64,000 bases of DNA from Branchinecta lynchi (Eukaryota > Arthropoda > Branchiopoda > Anostraca > Branchinectidae): assembly GCA_023053575.1 (NCBI GenBank), contig JAKZAP010000017.1:1309501-1373500 (forward strand), given 5' to 3'. Below are positions 11,701 to 23,700 of this stretch, piece by piece. Made by a program: the position numbers and the translations under genes. The notes under the pieces were generated by a model that did not search any database, was not told where the DNA came from, and worked only from the letters and a program-made list of their open reading frames with translations. Each line of letters opens with the position of its first letter. Position 1 is the first letter of the stretch.

Positions 11701-14700
11701 TTGTAAAACAAGTATTAGCAAAAAAAAAATACTTTAAAGTTCAACTGAAAAGACAACTTATTTTTCTGTCATTTAATTGAATACACTGAATTATTTAGAT
11801 TCTGCAAAGTGATTTTTTTTTTCATTTTCCACTATCTACTCTTGTTATGACGTTCAGAATATCTGCGGCGGTCCTCACAGTGTAAATTCTACTATGATGC
11901 GGGAAATTCTAATCTCAACACAAACACGGCTTTTCAAATCGCTTAGTGCCTCAACAAAAAAAAAATCATAAACCTTTCTCGTGAGGTATACAAAAATATA
12001 CAAGTGCATAGATTGATCCAGACAATTCGGTCTTGTCTTCGCCAGGCTAATCATCAGAGTAAACCGAGTTCAGATATTCTATCTACCTATCTATACCTCT
12101 ATAAGCCATATCTATTTCGACGATATTGACCGAAACTTCCTGCTTTACTACTGCCAAATTTGCGGTTTCGCCCGAATTCCGAGCGAACTAATAGTCCAGC
12201 AAAAAAAGAAAAATTCAGAAAAGAAGCCGGCGTATCTCCTTATAGGAATCTAATCAACTTTAAATAAAATTTTGACTTAAAAAAATATGGGTACAACCGG
12301 ATTCCGGACTAATTATATGTCCGGGTAAAAAATGATCATTATATACAGACTCAGCGTCTCTTCTTACCCCTAAATATATCATCTAATCAAATTCAGATAC
12401 AGCTTTTACTTTTAACATATCTTCCGGTTTCGGCCGGATCACAGGCGAACTAGTTGTCCGGCGAGAAAATGGTTTTCACCATCGGGTTCAGCATGTCTTC
12501 TTATCCATAAATCAAACATTTAATCAATTTCAAATGAAACTGTTACTTTTAACCAACTTTCCGGTTTTGGCCGGATTCCGGACGAACTGCTTGTCCGGCG
12601 ACAAAATGATTTTCACCATCATGCTCAGCATGTCTTCTTACCCCTAAATCAAACATTTAATCAACTTCAAATGAAACTTTTACTTTTAACCAACTTTCCG
12701 GTTTTTGCCGGATTCCGGACGAACTACTCGTTCAGCGAGAAAATGGTTTTCACCATCGTGCTCAGCATGTCTTCTTAGCCGTAAATCAAACATTTAATCA
12801 ACTTCAAATGAAACTTTTACTTTTAACAAACTTTCCGGTTTTTGCCGGATTCCGGACGAACTACTTGTCCGGCGAGAAAATGATTGTCACCATCGTGCTC
12901 AGCATGTCTTCTTACCCCATAATCGACTATCACATTAGCTGTTTAAAAATATTTTGTTTGTCCCTTAAACTGAACCCCCTCCCCCACCCCCAAATATAGG
13001 GCTACAGAGCCCATCTACGAACTCGACCTTACCCTTTGGCCCAAACAATCCTCATACCAAGTTTCATCAAAATAACTATTCCCTTCGAGAGTTATCGTGC
13101 TTACAGACGGACGGACGGGCAACTTTTGCGATGTCATAGGTATCCCTCCACTTACGTTTTGGGATCCCAAAAAACGCAACCATACTATCTCTGAAACTAT
13201 TTTGCTAGCATTACGTCTAGTCCGACAGTCTAACTACAATTCACTTATTTACCTAAGCAGGCCTGAAAACCTGATAAAAATGCGTTACTTCTCTTGTCCG
13301 CTGTTGTCCACAGTTGATCGATTTCACCGAACGAATTTATAACTTTCCGATTTGTTGTAACTCTATTTGGTTGAAATATTCAGCAACTACAAAAGTATGC
13401 CATCGCCGAAAAAGAAAAATTAAACAAAAATACATAGCTTATCATCACTATCCTAGTCCCTTCAGAAGAGTTGCTTCATCCAATTTTCAGAGCTTAGTAG
13501 TCCGTAACTGATGAAAATGCATGCTTTTGTTCAAACTCAAATTTTCCGCGTCTGACTGAATTTTGGGTTGTCGTGTAAGCAGCGCACATTCTGAGTTAAA
13601 CTTCAATGACAACAGTCAAGTTTTGTGGCAAAATATCTCGACTTCAACGCTGACCGCCGACATGGATAAAACAACAGTTTTCAAAATCATAAACAGTCAA
13701 ATGGTGTGTGAAAACAGCCCAGCAACCCAGTGTGAAAGTCTTCTGGAGTCCCGAGCAACTCTCCCTAGTACAGGTAAATTAAATCTCTTGACCACCAGCA
13801 AAGGGAATACACTATAGGCGTATTCTCGCCGTTCCCCGAGGACTCCACTTGAGGAGTCCCCGCGTTTTTGTTTGTCCCGGGGACTCACTCCCCGTATTCT
13901 CGCGAGTCCCCACGGACGGGCAATGCTCCGATTATCATCCCCGCCATCAAAAAGGACTCCCTTTCAGATTCGGAGGGGAATCAATTTTTGCTGGTATTGG
14001 TGCAATGTAAAATTAATTAAAAATAATCAGAATAAACAAAACAAAAAATAAAGTGGATCCAGACTAATTTCGTCAACTGGATATTTCTTATTCGAACAAA
14101 ATCCACTTTGGAAGCATTCCCCGTGTTCTCGCTGTTTCTGTACGCGGAGTCCGCGTGGAGTGACTCCCTCTATTCTCGCCGTTCCCTTCGATTCCCCGAG
14201 GAGTCCTCGGGGAACGGCGAGAATACGCCTTATATGACGAAGTCCAAAACACGGCCATTGATCCTCAGGAAGAAAGAGTAAGCGTCTCCATAACGACTCA
14301 AATCCTGTGTCAACCAATCACGGCGATCTTTTGGAGCAGATGTGACACCACTTCTGCCTTTCTTCAGCTAGGTACCTAGAGAGGCACGGAGAGTTTGCAT
14401 CGGCAAGGAGAGATAGTCATCAAGAGTATCCTTAATAATATTATAGAGCACAAAGGTGTATGATGAAGTGTTTTAGACGAACGCCGTTAAGGAAAATGGC
14501 CTTTTTATGCTTTTATTAACAATCATTATGGGCGTTGGGTATCTGAGCGGAAAACAAAATATTGATTAGGTGCTCTGTTTCGAGTCTTGTCATGCAGCTA
14601 TGCAGATAAACTTTAAAGAACATTTTTGTAAGGTAAGCCTACTGTAGAGGCTTAACGGCCTGCCATCCAATTCGGGAATATTTTTCAATAAAAAGTCGGT

Positions 14701-17700
14701 TATGAGAATTTAGATGCATCTGTCTTCTCTTTTTTTTCTGCCTACAAATTTCGTTCCTTTGCCCCACTACTTCCCACTATTATGAATCAGTCTAGAGAGT
14801 TAATTACTTAATACTCAACGTGCCACAACTTACTATCTCGTCATGAATCGTGCTGAGTTTGAAGAGCGACATTTCCTCGAGCACTGGTCCAATATCTCCA
14901 GGAATCACCATGTCCAGGTTCATTTTCTCTACCAATTTCTTTCTTTCTTTTTGAACTTTTTTCTTCTTTCTCTTTACTTCTTGCTCCTTCTCCGTCCTTA
15001 AGCTCTCTATTTCAGTATCCAACTCGTTCAGCTCTTTCTCCTCTTCGTCAAGTTCATCAACTTTTTCCTCGATCACTTCTTCTTTCGGTTCGAGTTTTGC
15101 TTTTTCAGCTAATACTTTTTCCAGTTCTTTCTTGAGGGCTTTTCGCCAGTTGATAATGTCTCGTATGTCTTTCTTGCCGAGGACTTTGATGTCACCGAAA
15201 CACTCAATGAGCTCCGGAGTAGTGGACGGATGGGAGGCGATGTATTTGTCGTCCAATGTAATCTAAAAAGAGAGGGAAGAAATGTTAAACCAAATCTTTC
15301 AAAGGCATACAGTCGTCATCATGATTAGACCGTTCTTTGGAATCTTGAGGTGTACTTTCACCAGGGAGCTGGCTACACCTTGGTTTCTTTCAGTCTAATC
15401 AGCCAGGTAACAGCTATGTTCTTGTCCTTACTTTTGCCATATATGGATGATGCACCAGATGAGGATATCTTGCATCTGGTGGGTAGACGCGTTGAGTTAA
15501 ATGATCAGAGATTTCTGGACATAATAGGATGATGGAGGAGGATTTGGTTAAGGTTATGGGCAAGACAAATTTTGGGGACCTTCGTCGGCTTGGGAGGTTC
15601 CTCAAGCAGTCTATGGAGCATCGGCAGCGTTTTTTTTTAGTAAGGTTCCCTCTTTTTGGTGTAAAGGTTGTGTTTGTGAGTGTTATTTTGTGTTTACGTT
15701 ATTTTCCTGGCATGGCCCCACGGGCTTTTTGGAAATAAATTCATTCATTCAGGTTCCTGGCCATGACTAATCTCGGTCATTCTAGTTTGAGGTAGAGAAC
15801 TGGGAGACATTTAATACAATTCGTTTTGAGTTGGACCTGCGGAAGGTCGTTGCCGGGGAGCATGAAAAGTTAAGTGCTGTATACACATCTTTTGAACCTT
15901 TATTTTGCTTAAAGTTCAGTGGGCACATCAAACTACCCCAATCCCACTCTGTAACAACCTAGGACAATGCTTACCCTCTAGATCAGCAGCTTTTTCAACA
16001 GTTTCCTCTCTGTGATATTTCAAAGCGTAATTATTTGGGCCAGCACGTGCTCAATTTACTAGCTTGGACAAAGATAAAAGTGACGTTTCTTATAATACTT
16101 AGTAGATCTTTAGTTTATGCATAAATCAGCTTGTATAATTCAGATTTGAATAGGTTATTTGTTTTTGAATGATTTTTGTAGCTATGTTATTTTTTATAAG
16201 CTTATTGCATATTCTGGTACCCTTTATAAAGCAAGCTAATCAAGCTTCACAACACTATTCCACAAAGAAAAACTTTTAATAGGCACTTTAAGCCATGGAA
16301 CTTCTGATGAAACACTAGAACAATCATGTAAACTGCATCTGCGGCTCGACTTTGGTGACATCTCAAATATATCCTTTTATATCAAGCACTGCTCGGAATT
16401 TTTGAATTTCCTGCCACGATATCCCAGCTCCTAAGATTTGGATCGCCGAAATGCCAGAGAGGTAAAGACAAGGGATAACAAGAAAACGACCGATTTTCGT
16501 AGCGCCTTCTAAAGGAAGTCGGAAATGTTTATTTGTGAAGCATTTAATACAAAGTAAAGCATTAGAAGTGTCCACTGTGCTTTAAGTGAGAATACCCATC
16601 TATGTTTTCCATAACTGATTAATGAGGTAGACACTATGTTTGTACGTTACTTTTTGTACTGTTAAGCATGGTCCAAACCGCTCGGGGGCCATGTCCAGAC
16701 TAGCGTTGCATAAACAGTTCGCAACAGTGGCTTAACGTTTACGGCTCCATAACAGTCGATTAGGGTCCATAACACAGCGAGATAGGGTTAACGGTAGGGT
16801 GACATCTTGCAGAGAATCTCGCGGGCTGGTAGCTGTGGTCGTTACATCGGCTCAACGGCATCGCAAATGTAGCCGACGTTCAGCATCCCTCCAACCCTCG
16901 CCCACTCCTTTTTTGAAACCCTCCAGTGGATGAAGGATAAACTTAAGTAAGCTCAATTCAAAGGACTTAGACATCTGCAATAATAACTTGCACTTCCTCA
17001 CATTCTTTTTCCGTCTGCTTTCTTTTCTTCTTTACGTCTTCTGAGCTTTCTGCGTTAAAAGTCACTTATTATGAATTCTCTAAATTCAGAATGAGTTATG
17101 TGTATGAAGGTATGGACTTGTCGCTATTGAATTACACAGATGATGTGTTGAACTTGAGCCGGTCGGTTGCGTATGTTGAAGGAAATTTTCGGGTTCTTAG
17201 TGAAGAATATAAGTGTCTTGGTTTATCATTTAATCCGAATTAGAGCGAGGTTGTCAACCAAAAGGCTGATACAGAGACAACTGATATATGCTTCGGGGAT
17301 CACATTCTTCAACCTTCACCTTCGATTGTGTACCTTGGTCTGCCTATTGGCTCGGACATGAAAACAACGCGTTCTTGTCTTGTATTGTTTTCTGCGGAAA
17401 AAGCTAGAAAAGCATACGGAACACTCATTACTTCTAAGCGTCGTTACAATAGACACATACTGGGCTGGCTATATTCCGCATTCGCTATGCCGCACATACT
17501 AGCGCTGTCGTCATTCTGGTCACTACTGACTATGAAAGAAAGATGCAAAAAATGCATTCGTTCCACATTTTATAAGTAAATTATTGCAAATATCTCCTAG
17601 GACTACCTCCGTGGGCCCGTAATTCTAGATTGTCGGCAAAGTATAATGTCACCGATCCGTTTATTGCAATATCTGAGCGAATTGCAGGTTTTATTCATTC

Positions 17701-20700
17701 TCTTGACGCTAGCCATACTTTGTATAGGGCTATGTTGCCCCATGTGTAAATAAGAGTATCAAAATTTATGTGTTACATGTTGTGTCTTCTTGTCTTTTTT
17801 TTCTTTCTTTCTTGTCTTTTCTTTCATACTCCATTTGTGACATGTGTCTTAAAAATGGGAAATAAATTTCATTCATTCATTCATTCTTTCTTGGTTTCCC
17901 TATTTCTGCGAGTAACTCTTTCCTAACTTCTAATTTTAAAGTGAAGAATCCTTGGAAACTTTAAATAGTAAAATCGAAACTTTCATAAAAAGGCTGATAA
18001 CATTCTTCTTTATCACAACCTTTTTCCTTTTTTCACAAAAAAGCGCCATGATTAGTTTGTATATTTTGAACTTTGTATTTCGTTGTAGATTTAGTGACCT
18101 AACTTATCTTTAACGGTCAGCTGTTCATTAGTATGTAAGTGTGTGTGAGTTTGATTGACATGTTGTTGTTTCTTTTTATACACTACTTTTCAATTTTTGA
18201 GGATACAAATAAAGAATAATAATAACAATAACACTGCAAAAACAATAAGGCCACACAACCTCTATATAGTTCTTTTAAAACATTTAGGGTTATACATTGG
18301 GGAAGTAAACATTTCTTTCTTATATTATGTTTAGATCCCCCCCCCATGCAAGTCGCGATTTGGCGCCGAGATTTGGTGCGACCATACGGCAGCGCGATCC
18401 GTAAGCACTGTCACTTACAAGAACACGAGACACGAATAAAAGATTTTGCTGATATATGAGTGAATCTCCCTGGATCCCTACGTCCGGGCCTGCGGGGTAA
18501 AAAGACATAATGCATAAAAGATTATATTGTTACCTCTGTAGCGTTTGCCAGAATATCTAGGTACGTTTCGCTGTTGATAAATTCCATGACCGGGACTGCC
18601 TTGTGGAGGTTCAGCTTTCCTTCTTCGTAGCCCTCTGCCTTTGGTTTTCTTGGGAGGGGGGCACCCAGCTGGGGTTGAGCCTTGGTCAGTAGTGTGGTGG
18701 GCTCCACTTCCTTGAATGATACAAATACAATAAATAATTACATTTATACAATTAATACAATATCAATTCTAACGTCCAATAATTTAAGCATGGCGAGTAA
18801 CTCGGATTTCCTATCTACTCTCGCACGCTGCTGAACTAAGAAGTGCACAAAAAACGACTACATGTGCCACAACTGAAGTAATGTTGATGGTTCGTCAATC
18901 CACGAGGCCAGAAAATCATTCCCATTTTCAATACGGACGACAAGCATATGAATGACGAATGTACCCAATATTTGGTAACCACGGGCATGTTATTAACACT
19001 GGTTTAATTTAGGAGGGTCGGACAAAAAAGTACAAAAAACACATAGATCAGAGGGAAAAGCCTATAAAAATGATTATTTTTGTCTGTTCCGGGGGGGGGG
19101 GGGGGGGGGTGAACCCCCTAATCACCCCCCCCCCCCCCCTGGATACGGTCTTGGTTGTAAACCATGTACTATTTAGCGTTTTTTTTGTAAAACAGCACTT
19201 GACGATAAAATTTTCTGTAACAGTGACAGATACTGTTTTGTTATCTACTGAAATTGTGCATCCTTGTGTTACATGTTCTGTAGAGATCTCCAGCGACTAC
19301 GTCTTTAGGCGTATTCTTGCCGTTCCCCGAGGACTCCACTTGGGGGTCCCCGCGTTTTTGTTTGTCCCAGGGACTCGCTCCCGTATTCTCACAAGTCCCC
19401 ACGGACGGGGAATGCTCCGATTATCATCACCATCATAAAAAAGGACTCCCTTTCAGATTTGGAGGGGAATCAAGTTTTGCTGGTGTTGGTGCAAGAATCA
19501 AATAAAAACAATCAGAATAAACAAAACCAAAAAAAAAATGGATCCAGACTAATTTCGTCAACTGCATTATATTTTTTTTTCGAACAAATTTCATTTTGGA
19601 AGCGGAGTCCGCAGAGTCCGCGTGGAGTGACTCCCTCTATTCTCGCCGTTTCCTTGGATTCCCCGAGGAGTCCCCAGGGATCGGCGAGGATACGCCTTTT
19701 AACTTTTTCTCAAGCTGCGACATCTAAGCACCTATGCTGTTGTTACAAAGTAAGTGTCCCTACCTTGAAGACGAACTTAGGATCCAAGAACCTTGGATCC
19801 AATTTATCTGGTGCCTTAAATCCTTGGCAGATTACGAAGATTTCAGCCGTCTCCAACCTAGAAGCCTGTGGTTTCGTTGACTGTACTTTTTTAAAGAGCT
19901 GACTAAGTGCCCAGATAAGTGCCTGGTAATCTTTAGATCTGAAAATCTTAGTGATGAACCATCCTCCCTTTTGGAGAAACTCTGTCGACAATTTGAGGGC
20001 ACTCAGGACAAGCTGATTCTGTATGAAAGCGTCGTGAATCCAGTTCTGACCTGAAAAAATAGACAACTGAAGCTCCACTTGTCCCATTTTGCTACACATG
20101 GGAAAGTGTCCACATAAACAACCAAAGATTTTCCCTTATTGGTCAGTTCAAAATCGAACTCAAGAGATGGCATCTATCATCTGACAAGCAAGAGACCAAC
20201 ACCCTCCAGACAAACACCCTCCATGCACTGACTCGAAATAACTTCTCACCATCCGCCACTCTCTCTACAAATCAGATTTCTACATGCTAGTAAGAGCAAA
20301 TAAACCGACAGAATCTCTGTCTTTGGTCTTGCGAACCGACTCTTAGAGCAAAATAAAACTAGAGAGTACCGCTAAGACCTATGCTTTCAATGCTTCGCAA
20401 ACGGGCCGCAATCGTAGCGCCGCCCACTATGCTTGCGGTACTTAAAGGACACCTGAACAATGAAACTATACTTGAACACACCATGGAGAATGCATTTACA
20501 GACATGGCCACGGAGAGAATTCTTCTCCTGAGCGTGACGTTTTCAAAGTAGGGATTTTGTTTCTGGAGGTTTGCACATGAAGACTCACAAGACAAAAAGC
20601 GCAATTCATTCAAATCTCGTACAGCGCTGGCCAGATCGTACTGGAATTTCTTCTAGATATACGTTTGGGCTTAACTGCTTAAAAAATATTCCAGAAGAAG

Positions 20701-23700
20701 TGTTGATTGAAGACAACTGTTCATTTCTAAAACTGTTCAGTACTGAAACAAGGACAGAAGCAAAATGGAGCAAAAATCGCAGCTTGGAAACACTATGATG
20801 TATTTGAATCGGGTTTTCTGCAGGCAATGTTAACAGAAGTCATACAGATAGGGATGACACTTGGTACTCTTCATTCAGGTGTCCTTTAAAGAGAAACAAA
20901 CTTGCGGGTTCTGAAATTTCTAGTAAAGCTTAGATGCTGTCTTGCTGTACTTAAAGAGAAAGAAACTTGCGGGTTTAGAAATTTCAAGTAAAGCTTAGAT
21001 GCTGTCAGCATATGCATCGAGGAAACGGGGGAGGTTGTATCTTTTTTTCGCTGTGTTCAGGATGTGAAGTTGTCACAGCCAGCGGTGATGCACTACTGAT
21101 AGAGTGTCAGTAGGGACATTCTCTATTGCTAGTCGTTTCTTATTTATTGTTTGTTAGTTTGCGTCTTACTTGTATTGTAGTGAGTGTTTATTTTTCCGGC
21201 CCATGTTAGCCTAGTGCTATTAGGGTTCTAAATAAAACTGATTGATTGATTGATTGGTGCTAATGTCGCTACTATTTGAATATGTGTCACTTTTTTCAAG
21301 TCTTGCCGCTACTCTTTAGTGTTATTCTGTTCTACCGACCATGGATACCCAGACAAAACTGAGCAGAGCCAGAGCTACTTGCTGGGCTTTGAGTTGATGC
21401 CCGTCTACTTCCCTCTTTGCCCCTGTGCATATCAGATGAAAGACCATAGTAGGCGCCTCTTTAGTGTGTCCCTAATGATGTCAGAATGGTAGACGGCCAA
21501 TCGTATCTCACTCTCGACAAAAATTCTCTGGGGCTCTACTGCTGTGTAGCTGTTTGTAGAGGTAAGGAATTGTGATGTCCGTGTAGCTCCTGACCTCCAC
21601 CCGTTTGCAACGCTGAATTTTATGAGCTGAACTGACTAAAAATCAAGCTGAAGTTTCACAAATCAAGGTCAACACATTCTCTAAAAGTAGGTGCTGAATT
21701 GGGGAGGCATGCAGGTGTGCAATTTACAAACATTTTGGGTCACCAGGTCGCTCAGGATGAGTTTTTATGGGTGAGCTTGTTAAGTCACAGCACCAACCAA
21801 ACAGAGGCATGTGTGAAGGAGTTACCCCGAGTTATTTGAACCAACAGTTTTTCAAATAAATTCTAAGACAATATATGCAAGATGGGCAAGCTGTGACAAG
21901 GAGTCACCTGGGAGAGGAGAAAATGGGACTTGGGGGCTAACTGATCCTGTTTTCTTTTTTGTTACAACTTACCAACATTGGGTGCACCGTCGTGCAAGAT
22001 AAGGTCAGCCTTCCAAGTCTTTAGTTCTGCTTTAAGGGATGCTCTGCATTTATCGGTGGTGATATCCTCTAGAAGTGCCACAGTGCCAGTAATAGGTCTG
22101 ATTGGAAACAAATCAACACCTAAAAAGAGAAAACATTGATATGTAAGTAGCCTACTGCTTTCCCTTATAACAAGAGTTTAAACCACCTGTGTTGACAGCT
22201 GATAACCCTTTGTTCAATAGCAGTTTGTCCTACACACTGGGGGTCCTCTTCAGGTCAACTTCTGCAAAGAATTCAACACGTAGTAACTAACACTCACAAT
22301 GAAATGAAATGGCTGCTAAATCACTCTCAGTAATTCAGTAATTTCCTTACTTCTGGACTCAAGACTAGACCAAGGTTTATTTATTTCCGACGAAAATCAA
22401 CTCTCTCCCTTCTTCAACATCTTTGACAATAACTGAAACATCCCTTCAGCAATCAGTTTACTTAGACCATGGACAAATAATAAGAAAGAACCTCTAAAAC
22501 TCAGCATATATTAAGGTATTGACTGTGTATTTTTACCGGTCTACTCTACTTCTGTCTTGCCATTGCTCACTGCAGAGAAAGAAAATGCAGGAGGCGTACT
22601 CCTCGTGCTGAGCCACTCTTGGGCGCGTCCAGAGAACCAATCAGCTTTGTCTTCTACTTTTCCTCAAGCTGGCTTCACAGCAATATAGCTAATTGTAGAG
22701 GTAACTAAATGTGATGTAGCCCCAAGCCACTAAACCTCCGCTTGTTTCCAGCAGAAAAAGTACAGGGAAATACTCGACTCTGCATGGTCATAGTAGCCTA
22801 CAGAGATAGGGAGATTCTATCTGTTTATTTGTTCTTGATTAGGCGCAACACATAGAGCTGCTTTTGAAGTGCCTGTCCGTTTTCACTTACGAAGCAAGAG
22901 CAATCACAACTATAGAACCTTTTGGGTTATCGATGTTTGTGTCTGCATTTGTGACAGATTATTATATAGCTATCAATGCCGAAGGATTTAGGCTACTATA
23001 TAGACAAACTGAAGAGGTGAAGAAAATGGATTGCTTTCCTGAGGTTTCAGGGTCTATGTAACTTACCAATAATAAGGCTGGAAACTGGCATGTGCTGCTT
23101 GGCAACTTGCATCCATCCACCTGGTGCTGCACAGAGATCAATGCAGACTCTACATCTTGGTAAAAAGTCAAATTTCCGGTTCAGCTGGATCAACTTGAAA
23201 GCAGCACGACTTCTGTAGCCTTAAAAGAAAGAGTGATGGAAGTCCAGATGAAGTCATTGTAACACTGGGCTAAAAATATAACCTAGATTCTTTCGGGGCT
23301 AAATGCTACTGGCAATGTACTGGCAAAGGCCAGTTCAGAGTTTGCTGTTAGAATATCTAGAAATCAACTCTGTCTCTCTCCTAGGAGTAGGGGCGTCATG
23401 ACTGGGTGGGGGAGGGGGGGCACCCCCTCCAATGCCGTCGCGCAGTCGGTTTTTCAGGTGTGATTTTTCGTAAAAACAGTTGATTTTTTCATGAAAACAG
23501 TCGGTTTTTCTGAAAATTAGTTGATTTTTCTTCAAAATAGTTGGTTTTTCTGAAAATCACTCATTTTTTTCATAACTGTCATTTTTGGTTGTTAAAAACA
23601 TACGTTTTTTCTGCAGAAACAGCCGGTAAAAATTACCAGCCAGTCGGTAAATGCCTCATCCCCCAAAAACTTTTGGCTAGTAACGCCTCTGCCTAGGAGT

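Noticed and set aside
15943..16585. hAT transposase C-terminus in repeat F
   Set aside because: A short reading LQLRLDFGNIS is vaguely like the end of hAT transposases, but the surrounding motifs are absent.
19070..19435. 122-codon frame across a poly-G run
   Set aside because: It reads through G and C homopolymers and into a MITE.
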